The notes under the pieces are model-generated. The model saw only the letters and a list, made by a program, of their open reading frames with translations, did no database searches and was not told where the DNA came from. A DNA stretch of 64,000 nucleotides from Bryoerythrophyllum caledonicum (taxonomy: Eukaryota > Streptophyta > Bryopsida > Pottiales > Pottiaceae): positions 1,955,773 to 2,019,772 of the forward strand of contig OZ020524.1 in NCBI GenBank assembly GCA_963971425.1, written 5' to 3'. Made by a program: the position numbers and the translations under genes. Shown here one piece after another: positions 11,292 to 22,805 of the stretch (the first letter of the stretch is position 1; each line of letters starts with the position of its first letter).

Positions 11292-11608
11292 TATCAGGGA
11301 CACAAGAATACTAATCAAGAACTCTGGAAACTAAAAAAGGTTTTGAGAAGAAAACTAATATGAACTCGGATTAATAAGATGAGTACACGAACAACATGAA
11401 GAGAGGTGAGCGAGTGCTCCAAGAGATGCGTCGTCGAAACTAAAGGACTCTTCAGCCTTGACCTCCATACATATTTTCTAATCTAAAGTAAAAGGGTTTC
11501 TAGAGTAAAAGCAAAGTAAAAGGGTTTCTAAAGTAAAAGGATTTCTAAAGTTAAAGCCTAATCTAAAGTAAAAGGAACTAGAAGGTTCCGAAGTTTATGT
11601 CCCTAACA
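11292..11608 (-). repeat. Gypsy LTR, right end of the composite
   Basis: 317 bp, TATCAGGGACACAAG...TTATGTCCCTAACA on the plus strand. It contains a local duplication of the AAAGTAAAAGGGTTTCTA unit (about 11480-11550) not seen in the 2536 copy. Its outer flank ATCAA (11609-11613) pairs with ATCAG at 2531-2535. Confidence 0.87.
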
Positions 11609-11613
11609 ATCAA

Positions 11614-14600
11614 ACATGATTTGTTTCATTATGTTGCTTCTAAAATATTATGCTCAAGGTTTTATTGACCATATTTTTAATCATTCAACATTACACAATT
11701 TTTTCCTTTTTTTCTTAGTGCTTGAAATCATTTAAAAAAATTGCAATTGCACACATTAAAAATGCAATACAAAATTTAGATTATATTGTAATAAATATGG
11801 TATCATGGAATGCTATTGATGGTGTAATTGTTAAGTAAAAAAAAATCCTTATTTATTACATATAATATATTTCACATTTTAAAAATCCTTTGCAACACAT
11901 TCTTTGAACAAGTTGGTATTTAATGTCTTCAATACTTTTAGGATATTTCTCTCAAAGCATTTAACTACACGTAATCTAATTCCCTACAAGATTTCTATTT
12001 ACACCAAAAATAAATTCTAAATTAATTGTTACATCTCGAAGACAAATCATAATTTTCTTGTATAGGTGGCCTACATACCCAAAATGGCATATATTTGAAT
12101 ACCAACTTCCAAAGCCGCTTTTCCCTGAGTAGCTTTCTAGTGAATTAAAGAGAGAAGAAATCCTTTTGAAATGTGCCTTAGAACATTGTCAGTAGTCTTG
12201 GAGCACATCACTGAAACTAAGTATACAACATGAAAGTGCCTAAAAAGTTTGAAATGGTTCTCCACCAATATTACTCCAAAAGTTGAATAACACTGTGTAC
12301 CTCTGCAAAGGTAAAATGGCACGCCACATGCAAGACCATATACTAGGCGTTTTTAGTCTCATTGTATCATTGTCCAATATATTTATGACCCAAGGCGGAA
12401 ATTGGGTCCAATGTAGCTTAAGGCGTGGCCCAAGGCAGAAATCTTGGTCCCACATGGTAGGCCGTGGTAGGTCTAATGTGGTCCAATGACTGCAAAGCTA
12501 GGTTCCATCAATTGTTGCGGCAATGAACACAAAATTCCCTCAAAGCAGGTTGTGGACATATTTAGATCATTCAAACGACGAGTTACATGTCATTTGTTGG
12601 CTCACTCTTGGCGATGCTCAAAATATTTAGAAACTTGGAGAATGTAAATGCCTAAAAGAAATGAAGTTATATTAAAAAAAACTCAAATTGCAATATTCAT
12701 GCTATATATTATATATTCAAAAGAAAAATCATTGTTAATATTCTAAAATAATTAAGACACCAATAATTGGAATGCAAGTCTAATAAAATATAACATCCTA
12801 TTAGTTAAATATAAAATACATACATAAGTTTAGACAAATTTTATGGTAAAAATAGATTAGTTAATTTAAAAAAAAAGGTTTACATGTAGGTTTTTGATGT
12901 CATATTTGGAATTGGCATGGTCAAATTAGGGAAGTGAGGCACATTGAAATCCTAAAAAAAACAAGTCAAGAAGCCTTGGGACACCCTTGTAAGCCTAAAC
13001 CAGGTTTGTATAGAGTCTATAGGGGAGCTTATTATGGTTAGTGATTTCAACTTTGTAATATCTCCTAAAATAATGATTTGATAGGAACCAATACCACTTG
13101 AAGTTTTTAAAAAAATCATCTTATCAAAGAAATTAGAATGGTTGTAATGGTTTATTAAAATAGTAATTGTTAAAAGAGAATTATCACTAACAATTGAACT
13201 CCAATTTTTAGTATCTCGATACAAAAATTCAAAATTACAAAATCTCTAATTCCTTAAAGGTGTGGAGCTTGGAATGGATACATATTAAAGAAATTTATTC
13301 ACACATTTGAATATGGTGAACAAAAATCTCAAAAGTTAGGTTTTGAAACTTAATTGTTATTCCAAGATCTTCTTAGACCATTATTGATATCTTTTAGATT
13401 GTCATGTCTATAAATGAGTAGTATGATAAAACAAGGAATTAGAGAAATTCCTCTTTACCTACTGTATCAATTGTTAACAATATATATGAAAATTTTATGA
13501 AACTAGAAAAATTAATTATATTATTGACCAATGAATTTGAGGAGAAAAGAAAGAAAGGTGATGGAAACATTAATATGAGAACTTAATTATCCAAAGCAGT
13601 AATATTTGCTTGAAGTTTAGAGGTCTATTTTAGAGTGTTTATTCAAGCACTATAGTTTGGGTTATGCTGATGCGGCCTCTAGATTGAATGAATGTCTATT
13701 AAAGATTCTGTAGCTCTTTGATGAAGTCAACATGTGACCTCCGGATGGCCTCCATCGTCACTTACAACAATAGGATTGTACATTTGATCCTCCCCAAACC
13801 AAATTTTTTGTGTTATTGCCATTATTTCGTTCTCCACACCACGAAAATCCCATTTACATTATTAATAAAGTCCACGATTTGCATCAAATGAGAGTTTAAT
13901 AACTCTATGCACCTTAAGGTGCTGCAACAATGCTTTGATGTTGTTAAGGTCTTGGACAGCCACGAGTTCCCTTGGAGGTCAAAATCTTTTTCATTTGAAT
14001 GCTTCAATTTTAATATTTTAATAATTGATCATTTAAAACAATAACCCTATATATTACCAATAACATAATTTATGATATGTTTTGAATATATAATGTCTTC
14101 AACTATTGAGCTTTTATATCAATCATTGTAAAATTAACCAATAAAATTAGAGAAAGAAGAAATAAAGGTGATAGTAAATTAATGAAAATTTTAATACATG
14201 ACTCTAAGCAACCAATATTATTTGTTAAGGAAGAACATGAAGGAATCTATGAAGTAGAATTTTTTTTAGTAATACTAAATATCTCTTTAGTGTGAAATTA
14301 GTGTCATGTGAGATGTAGGTTTGGAGGGCAAAGGCTTTTTTATGATAAATATATGCTCACATGAGTTGCTTAGTCAAAACATGATTTTGGGCATGATTTT
14401 TTGCATGATTTTGGGCGTGAGATTTTTGGAAGTCCCGCCTACAACAATGTTTCTAATGGGAGAGGATTGTTGAATCGTAAAGGGAAAAAAATTGTGCAGG
14501 TATAGAGGTCAAAGTAATTCATTTTATTTTTTGGTAACCTCAAATCCCAAAACCTAGCACCTCATATCCCAAAGTTGCAAAGTGACACCTTTTCTAATCA

Positions 14601-14628
14601 ACCACTTGCTAATACCTTAGGATGGAGA
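11614..14628. other. No gene recognised; AT-rich
   Basis: Strongly AT-rich sequence with scattered short frames and no recognisable protein. A small imperfect duplication lies near 12389-12460 (GGCCCAAGGCAGAAAT... after GACCCAAGGCGGAAAT...). An uncertain short minus frame at 13822-14007 has no motif I can name. Confidence 0.5.
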
Positions 14629-15454
14629 CCAGGGAGAATTGACCCCCTTGCTCGTCCTTACCCGAGGGGCCCACGAGGTAGTGGGGCCAAACTTGACCCC
14701 TATTTTGTTTTTGGATGGGGCCCTATTCATAGCAAGAGAGGGTTATTTAGGGTTAAAAGTGGCCGTAGGCCCCAAATTTGTCAAAAAAAAATCCAGAAAA
14801 AGCCTCTGGACCCCCCAAAATAAGAGGGCCAGAAAAATGACCCCTGCAATAGAGACGGGGCCCACCTCGGATAAGGACTACACTAAAATTTATGTTTAGT
14901 GTAGTATACACTAAATGCAAACCCATACACCAATTGCGAACGAGGCATTTAGTGTAGTGACATAACCGTACACTAAATGCCAACTACTACACTATTTGTG
15001 AATTTTAGCAAAGATTTCAACATAATTTTTTTTACTAGTGCACAATTAGTGTATCGATAGTAGAAGTGTAAAAAAAGGTCCAGCAGTTGAGGGCTGTCAG
15101 AGTATCTTATCAGCAGCTTTCAATTGGCCACAACTCATTCAATATTAATCTGGATTGGGCATATGAGGTCCTTTTTGGCATCTACGAAAAATGTAGATGC
15201 TGAAAAACACCTCATTTGCCCAATTCGGACAAGTTTTGAATGAGTTATGGCCATTTGAAAGTTGCAAATGAAGAGAAGCATGGGCTGGAATGATTGGGGG
15301 GTTGGTTGGGGTATGAGTGAAGGTTACATTAATGACATTGGCAGCTAACACCAATTGTCAACTTCTTTACAAATAGTGTACTAGGGAAGTACATTATTCG
15401 TACCACTACACTAAACATAAATTTTAGTGTAGCGAGGGGGTCAATTCTCCCTGG
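14629..15454. mobile_element. MITE with CCAGGGAGAATTGACCCCCT terminal inverted repeats
   Basis: The left end CCAGGGAGAATTGACCCCCT (14629) is mirrored by AGGGGGTCAATTCTCCCTGG ending at 15454. The flanks CCTTAGGATGGA (left) and CCTTGGATGGA (right) resemble an imperfect ~11-bp target-site duplication, which would suit a Mutator-type element. The left ~250 bp carry GGGGCC-rich sequence with TTTAGGG, also found near 35390. A second inverted-repeat element (14878-15432) lies inside, directly abutting the right outer TIR. Confidence 0.75.
14878..15432. mobile_element. Inner foldback element with CACTAAAATTTATG ends
   Basis: CACTAAAATTTATGTTTAGT near 14880 is mirrored by ACTAAACATAAATTTTAGTG near 15411-15430. 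Shorter CACTAAATGC/GCATTTAGTG motifs lie inside. The centre holds a separate ~130-bp hairpin (about 15123-15254; arms CACAACTCATTCAA and TTGAATGAGTTATG). The CACTA...TAGTG ends are suggestive of that superfamily, but a clean 3-bp target-site duplication is not seen. Confidence 0.65.
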
Positions 15455-16080
15455 CCTTGGATGGAAGTGCAATCTGGCTGAGGTTACGAAGCCTTCTACT
15501 AACATTTAACCTCTACTAAGTTGTTACCACATCCATCCACCGGCGCAATAAGTTATGGGAGGGATTCATGAGTGTACGTGAAACGAAACTCCTTCAGAGA
15601 AGGTGACCTCCACTCATCTCACACACAGATGGCCATTACTTGGACAGTGGTATGGTTGCCAAAAGCTTGTAAACTGCCAAGACCTCCATTCACACCCTCA
15701 CCTGGAGAAGCACGAGTAGGATGATGTCCACAGAACAGTACGTGATGCTCTGTCATTCAAGTCACCCACTGATCATGACAGACAAGCTCAAGGAGCCCGG
15801 ACGATCGCAACTCCTCAGCAGCTGAGATAATTATTTCTTGAGACAGATCTCACTCCACGCGATTAGATTCCAGACGTCTGATGCGAGCCTGGCGACGTCG
15901 ACCTTCCTTAAATAATGCATATACGGTAGATTTCGCGTTCACATCGGTGCACAGAATATCTAGCCCACACTCACCATGACAGATGCACAGCGTTTGGTAC
16001 CCGCATGTGGCTCCAACTGGGGTGGTACCTCCTCTCCTCTCCTCTCTTTCATGTGCATTCACAGCTCGTTTGGAGCTTTG
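15455..16080. other. No feature recognised; higher-GC unique sequence
   Basis: Less AT-rich than its neighbours, apparently single-copy within the window and without a coding frame I recognise. It lies directly upstream of the TATA box and hairpin and could hold their regulatory region. Confidence 0.35.
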
Positions 16081-16087
16081 CTATAAG
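16081..16087 (+). promoter_or_regulatory. TATA-like box upstream of the hairpin
   Basis: CTATAAG in the context TTTGCTATAAGTGCCCC, preceded by a CT-rich stretch (CTCCTCTCCTCTCCTCTC). It lies 54 bp upstream of the hairpin base, so a transcript starting ~30 bp downstream would contain the whole hairpin. Confidence 0.45.
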
Positions 16088-16140
16088 TGCCCCACTTTCA
16101 CGCCGAGTTCATATCCTCAGTAGTAATTCCTCGCTTCTTC

Positions 16141-16297
16141 ACAGACGGGTTGCAATGGAGCGTGTTTCATTTGCGGGAGACGACCTGGAGCCTTCTGCAC
16201 AGTTGGGACTACGGAATGCTAGCTAGTGTCCCAGCTGTGTAGGCTTCAGATGGTGTCCCCCAAATGAAACGCGCTCACTTGCAAGCCAGAAACTGTA
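16141..16297 (+). ncRNA. Candidate microRNA precursor-like hairpin
   Basis: Arms 16150-16211 and 16224-16284 are complementary over about 60 bp, with a 12-nt loop, a 3-nt bulge on the 5' arm (TTC) and only a handful of true mismatches; several other differences are G-U pairs. Pairing continues weakly outward to 16141 and 16297. The best-paired block is GTTTCATTTG with CAAATGAAAC. Stem length, small bulges and the upstream TATA box fit a plant MIR gene. A short foldback transposon is the main alternative. No mature sequence matches a conserved miRNA that I recognise, and I see no second copy in the window. Confidence 0.5.
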
Positions 16298-18793
16298 GCA
16301 TGTTACAAGCTTGGGAAGGGAAACATATTGTCAGTGGGTGAATTTCTCCTGTTTGGAACGTCAAGCGGCAGACTCTTTGATTGTTAGGCTTGTAAAAGAA
16401 GACCTGGCTTGTCGTAAATTTGTTTGTGGAATCGTGAATTGGTTGGAGGCATTTTATGTATGTGGAAGAACACTTTTGTGATGAGCTTGCAACATACACA
16501 TGAAGCCTGTTGTGTGATCGTTAGTGGAACTTGTTGCAGCTTGAGTAGCGCCATCCTTTGTGGTTCATGAATTATCATGGCTCTCACGTCTGATGAGTTT
16601 TTCTTGCATATCAAGGCATTCTTCTTCATGTGAGCAGAGGATGAAGATAAAATTAGCAGAGGATGCAAAAAAAAAAATATATTAATATGGTTCCTACTTG
16701 GGAAAAAAATCAGGTTGCTATTAGCAACTTCTAACCATTAAGATTTTTTTTTAAATTACTTTGTAAAAATGAGTGTTTCAACTATAATTCACAAGAAATG
16801 GACATTCTGAAAAACCCATCTTGGAAACCATCATATGATTCATAACTATGAAATTTTATCTTTGTATGACCATATCAAATTAATACTTTATAATACATCT
16901 TTCTCGACATTTACATTATGTGGTAATTTGGTAGATTGTATATGAGAGTTTAAACCTTTTATCATTTGTTTTATAAACGTGTTTTGACTAATCTCATGAG
17001 ACATATTATTATTGGAAAGTTGGTTTTGAATAAGTTCAGCCGAAGAAACACTTGATTTGGACACTTTCTAGCCCATTGTATGACGATTCTTATTTTTGGT
17101 GAAACCACTAAATTAGTCGCTTTGGTGTTTAGGGTTAAGCTCAACAATGTTGTTGTTAATAGATTTTGTAAAATAGAATTTTATCAACAAAAATCAATTG
17201 ATTTTGATGTACTTTAAATTGCAATTTTGAGACACCTTATGAATAAAATATGGATTTTCTTAATATCTACTACATGTATGTCAAATTCAACTCTTAAACT
17301 AATTTAGCTCCTAATTTTGAATTTAGAAGCAAGTACTTGCAACCACAAACCACAAGAGAATACAATCCTTTCATGGCCACTATTGCATACATGTGGAAAT
17401 CAAAGATGCTACTAGAATGTTAATTTTAAATGAAACAACTATGGATTGAAGGTCTTTCATACTGAGAAGCACTATGTTGTACCAAATTTTACCTACATCT
17501 CAATCCATGTCAAATAGTCATTTAATTAGTCCCTTTCAAAGTTTAGGCTACATTTTCTTCTTTAATCCACAACTTGTCAATACCTATCCTTATTTGAGTA
17601 GTCTCTTTCAAAGACTAAGCTACATTTTCTTCTTTAATCCACATCTTGCCTATATCAATATCTATCCCTATCTGATACAAACGACGTAGAATAAGAACTC
17701 AGATCCTTGAGAAGGGCTGACAAGAATAATTTTGCCTGTATGTTAGATTTTCATATCTTATCCATATCTAACCTATCAGTTGTCAAATGATGATTGTAAT
17801 GATTGATACAATTATATTTTTCCTACATGTGACTGCTCATTTTCCATTGTCAAGTCATTGCAAAAGAAGATGAACGCCAGTTTCCAAAGGAGGCCGGCGT
17901 GAATAAAGTGTCTATTTGTTCCACTACTAAGACCATGCCCACTGGATAGGGAATTAGTAAGCTAGAACTACTTCCCCCTTTCAAGGGTAGACACTATGTA
18001 ACGTCATTGCATATTATAAACTTCATCAAATAAATTTATCTTATTTCAGACCTTAACCAAGTATATGGAATAAATGCCCGCCCAACACATATGAGTATGT
18101 GATACAAGAAATTGCAAACCATTAAATCAACAATTATACTAGTAAAATTGATAAAAATGTAAATTGACCATTTTCTATTAGCTTAAGCATCTACTTCCAA
18201 ATAAAGATTTTACTCTACTAACCTATGTCTTGCGGACATATACTTAGTGAAAGAGAAAAGAAATTGTATTTACATTAATCTATCTTGGAGACTAGAGTTC
18301 ATTACAATACTAATTCAAGTTGTAGACGTTCATAGTCAATTGTGCATGATTTTTTTGAATTCCAATTTCCAAATGTTATAAGATCGGATGTGATTATGAA
18401 TAGGCATGGTATTAGATATGAATTGGTAACCAATCCAATAAAAGATCAATGTAGATCAAGAAACTTATTCTTTTCAATAATATATTAGTATCTTTTGATA
18501 TGGTTCCAAAAATATCAACCCATAAAATTCCTCTTTTTTGTAAGTATTGTAGTATCATAATAAGGTTTTCCATAAGTTTAGAAAAATACTATAATAATTT
18601 ATTCTTGATGACACAAAAATAATTAGATAAAAATTAGTTGACATTTAGCCATTTCTAAACCATATGAAATCTTTTCAAAGCTATTTTTGGCCAAAACTAT
18701 CTCTCTTATTATAACATATAAGGGGTCACTACGGTGAAGCCACTTGCACAATTTTGGCAACCTTGGTGAGCCACGTGGAAGGACTACAGGGAC
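16298..18793. other. Mostly AT-rich sequence without a recognised gene
   Basis: No protein is recognised. A ~75-bp imperfect tandem duplication spans about 17530-17655 (repeat core CTACATTTTCTTCTTTAATC). A short dispersed repeat at 17866-17940 is listed separately. Confidence 0.5.
17866..17940 (+). repeat. Short dispersed repeat with hairpin, copy 1
   Basis: GAACGCC...GGCCGGCGTGAATAAAG followed by GTTCCACTACTAAGACC is shared, in reverse orientation, with 60961-61040. The hairpin arms are degraded here relative to the second copy. Confidence 0.6.
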
Positions 18794-18797
18794 TTAA

Positions 18798-19589
18798 CCC
18801 CTAAAGGACCAAAGTCCCCTCGGGGGACATTTTGAGTTTGGGTAAGGTACCACGTTCTCAATTCTAGGCATTATTTTCTGAGATTTTTATTGAATGGACA
18901 ACTTTTGATTAGCTTTGCGTAGACACAAATTTTGTAGAATTCCAACTTACGGTTCAAAAGTTACAATTTATTTTCACTTACATATACAAATAGTGCACCA
19001 GTTTAGTGTGACATATCACAAATACTATCACTAAACTTCAATAACTTCTAAATTCAATAGAAATTCGAGTTTTTGTCCATTTAAAAGAAAGAAAATGTCC
19101 TATTGGAAAGGAAATTGAGATCTTTGCATTCACCGTACGGATTTGTGAGTTTCAAAAATTTGAGAAGGATATGATATATGCAAAATATAAAGTGTATTGT
19201 TGATTCTCATCACATAGTTGCATTGCACGATTTTTTAGGACATCTTCTACACCTCTTCTACTTCTAAAATTTGGTGCACATGTGTCTAACATGATCCTTT
19301 TCAAGTTAACATAATAAAATCATGGCCTGTAGTGCAAAAAGTTGCCATAGAAGGTGTCCGAAGTTTGTTGAAGGTGTTTAGTATGACCTCAAAAAGAGAT
19401 TTTATCTCACTTCAAAGGCCGATATCTTTCAATCTGTGCGGTCAAACTTACAAAAAATTTCACCACACACTCTCATACAAGTCTAGTACAAGATCCTACG
19501 GTTAAATTTCCAGAAAAAACATTTTGTATTGTTTGGTGTTGAATGCGCTGAAAATGGCAGTTTAAGAAAATGTCTTGGTCCTTTAGGGG
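18798..19589. mobile_element. TTAA-family element, copy 1 (792 bp)
   Basis: Left TTAA (18794-18797) followed by CCCCTAAAGGACCAAAG; right CTTGGTCCTTTAGGGG followed by TTAA (19590-19593). The TTAA duplication plus CCC-starting inverted repeats is the hallmark of piggyBac-type transposition, but no transposase is encoded. The interior carries the family block ATCTTTCAATCTGTGCGGTC and GATCCTACGGTT. This copy resembles copy 7 (46829) more than the others. Confidence 0.82.
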
Positions 19590-19593
19590 TTAA

Positions 19594-21514
19594 CTAGGAG
19601 ATATTGGGCAAAGTTTTTGAGGAGGAGGACGGGGAGTTGACTAGAGACAAGGACTTAACTTGGGACTTAATTGGGATCGTCCATACCCCATTGGAGTCCG
19701 GGGACAACAAGATTCACTAGTAAAAAATATCTTCACTATGGTGTGGCATGCGCATTAGAAGTCATGAAGTTATTTGCAGCAATTCTTGCAAGTTTTATGC
19801 AAGAGGCACTTCAAAGTGAATTCACTCGTAGAGCCTTACAGGATTTGACACTCGGACCAAGCTTCAAGATGCCAAGTGCTACTAGCAATTTGATTGGTCT
19901 AAAGCCTCAAAATTGGCCTTGGTTGGTCTTTGGGCTTTCACACTTCTAGACCAAGGATTGGGATGCCAAGGGTGTCTAAATGCCTATGTAGCATCCCTTT
20001 TTGAAGGCTTTTGGCCAAGAGTTCCGCCTCTTAAGGGAAGTTTGGTCCTAAGGAGAATAGAAACCCAAATTCTTGCCAAGGTGCCAAACATATTTTCATC
20101 AAAATAATCAAAATTTGACAAGATCTTAGCCGTTAAATTAAAACAGTAATTGTTTTTACAATGAATTTTTTTGCCTCAAATTTTACTCAATTTGGCAAGC
20201 TTTTAGCAAACACAGTTTCACCATGATGCCTATGCCACAATGGCTCACTTCCCTTCCCACTTTAGTAGCAGCAAAACTGTTGTTCTACACTTACAGTTTC
20301 GAGGACTTTTGGAACATGTGAGTGGATTTCATCACAAAGGACAAGAAAGAAGGCACTTGTTCTGCATTCTTGATGAGTGAAGGGCAACACTTCTTTGATG
20401 AGAAACGACGGAGCTGCTAGCAGTGTACATTGGCATTATTTCTTCGAAGCGTCCACACCGCCCAAGGTGATTGCTTTCTATAACTATAGCTTGGCTAATT
20501 CCCACCAACAAAAAAAAGTTGAAAACAGTATTTCACCCAATTACTTCAAGAATTCAACCCAAATTTACGCAGAAGCAACAAATGCTACTCCAGATTTGAA
20601 GCTTTTGAGTTGAAAGAATGCATTGAAATGTTGAATAATGTATCAATTACACACCTTGTTTGAAACCAACTCTCTAGCTGTGCTCTTTCAAGTTCTAGTT
20701 GTGTCATGGAAACTCAGCTAACTTTCCTTTACAAACCAAAGATTCACAATGCCTTGAGTGATCACTGGCAGAAACTTCATTTACATTTGATTCAGCTCCC
20801 ACTTTCTTATGCTGGAGCATTTGGGTACGTACAGTCAGAAACTCAGAAGCTGGTGGAAGGCAGCGGTTTCAGTTTATGTCCATGATTAGTCAATAGAGAT
20901 ATCCATAACACTATTAGAAAGATGGTATGAGACAACCAACAAGTACACCAAATAATGACTAGCTCTTGTACAAACTGCCACTATTTAGTATATTCAATGT
21001 TCCTCTTACGTACCATCTTTTTAGTAGTGTAAAATGGTTGTGAGTTTGGCCACTTGATTTGACATACACCGCAAATGGACCGTCATTGTTACTAAAATAA
21101 ATATTGATAGTGCTTTAACTATTGTGTAATCGTACAATATGGGGATTATCAAACATCATCAATGCCTAATCAAACTCACAATCAAATCCCAACCACTTTG
21201 CAGATATCTCTATCTCTAACCTTTACCAATAGAGTTAGGTGAAGTCATCCAAAATTTCAAGAAGATAGAGGTCTTTTGATTTATAATACTGGTAATATAT
21301 GTTCACTTCTAATAGCTATTAAGAATATGAAAGAGCATGGTGGTCAATCCTCATCAAGTTTGTTTGGAAGAGATTGGTGGTCTTGCAACAAAAAAGAAGA
21401 GGTCATGTTCTACCAAGAATCTTAGCCAACTTTCTAGATTATAGAACTGATTATAGAAAACTATTTTAATTAGAACAACGTTTGGAAGAGAGGCCACGCT
21501 TCTTAAGGGGTTCA
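19594..21514. other. No gene recognised
   Basis: Mixed sequence with short open frames and no recognisable motif or repeat termini. Confidence 0.45.
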
Positions 21515-22436
21515 ACCCCTAAGAGCCCAAGTGTAGTGTACGTGGGGTGTCCGTTTTGGATTTTGGGCAGGTTCCTACAATTCAAAAAAAAATTCAAAAA
21601 TTGTTGAAATTCTTATACTAGATTGTCCCTAATAAGAGCTCTATGGAGATTTTTTTATTATATTTTTTGGATTCATGGTTTGAAAGTTAGTACCACTCAA
21701 AGTTAGAAATGGGGACTTCGGGCAGCTCCAAATTTTTCTTGAAGTCTCTATTGACATTGAGATTTTCCATTCATGTAGAGAATATTATGTTCTTTCAAGA
21801 CGTCAAAAAAAATTCTTTTCTTTAGGGTAAAAAAACATTTTTACACATTTTAACACATTTTTACACATTTTGGGCAAGCAGGGAAAAAAACTTCATCTTC
21901 ATTACATAAAACCTAGAGATCTTCATATTTTCACTTTTTATTTTTTCTACAACAATATGTGCTGTAAACCTTCTGATTGACTATTTCAATTATCATTCTA
22001 AAACATATCAAATTCTCAAAAAAATAAATCGTGAATTGATAATTTTTGAACCTCCACTCCTTGCACACTTGTTTTGAACACCCCTTCTCTACCTCTAAAA
22101 ATTGTTGCGTACCGAACCAACATCATTCTCAACACAATGATAAAAGATTTAGACCTTGTGAAGTGCAAACATTTAATAGCAAGTGAAGTCAAAGTCTGTT
22201 GATCCACTCAACACAGGGAAGAAAATGAACCATTGTCTTGACTTCAAACACTATAATCTTTCAATCGGTGCAGTCAAAGTGTATGAAATTTTGTGAGTAT
22301 GTTACTTAGTAAGTCTACATGGAAATCCTAGGGTCATAAGGATAAATATAAGGTTTTGTTTCCTTCCTTACTCATTGCACTAGAATCAATAATTTTGAAG
22401 TGTTTTTTGTGTGAAATTGTCACGAGCTTTTAGGGG
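21515..22436. mobile_element. TTAA-family element, copy 2
   Basis: Left end CAACCCCTAAGAGCCCAAG (TTAA changed to TTCAA); right end GAGCTTTTAGGGG followed by TTAA (22437-22440). The interior has the subfamily blocks GGCAGCTCCAAATTTTTCTT and GAAGTCAAAGTCTGTTGATC. It is the closest relative of copy 4 at the CCCACGTACACTTGGGCTC end. Confidence 0.8.
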
Positions 22437-22440
22437 TTAA

Positions 22441-22805
22441 ATTAACTCTCTAGTACTCATAGCAACGTTTCTAATGTAGTTTTCTTTGTATTGTTCTACT
22501 AGATCTTCTTACATACGGTGGCAAGTATAAATAGTTGTACAAGAGAAAACTTTTTAGAAAATGAGCTACGAAATCTACATGAACTCTCATAAAATAGCAA
22601 GAAAACAACCACAAGAGCGTATAGTTGCAACAAGCTTAAAGCACAAAGTTTTTGATGAAAATATAAACTAGTAAAAAACACAATAATTCAAATGTGCATC
22701 AAGCCTGTACGATTCTTTATGCTCAAACTGGTTTTTATTGCATATCAACTATAGAAAACAAGACTATAGATTACAAAACACCTTTACAGCTTAATAATTC
22801 AACTC
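22441..22805. other. No feature recognised
   Basis: AT-rich spacer between TTAA copy 2 and a Tc1-like pseudogene. The Tc1 element's left terminus may lie here but was not found. Confidence 0.4.

Larger units (their letters stand above)
2536..11608 (-). mobile_element. Ty3/gypsy LTR retrotransposon, rearranged by a nested antisense LTR and inversion
   Basis: Three LTR copies of one family lie at 2536-2854 (minus), 3526-3824 (plus) and 11292-11608 (minus). The integrase C-terminus (2862-3520) reads on the minus strand, whereas gag, protease, RT, RNase H and the integrase core (4118-11291) read on the plus strand. Outer flanks ATCAG/ATCAA give a 5-bp target-site duplication for the whole unit. 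The two integrase halves each end in TCAAC next to an LTR. I infer a minus-strand element that took an antisense LTR insertion in its integrase, followed by recombination between oppositely oriented LTRs that flipped 3526-11608. The element is dead: multiple stops, changed catalytic residues and a large insert in gag. Confidence 0.87.

Noticed and set aside
14878-15432. Assigning the inner MITE to the CACTA superfamily.
   Set aside because: The ends read CACTA...TAGTG, but the 3-bp flanks (CTA and TAG) do not match, so the superfamily is left open.
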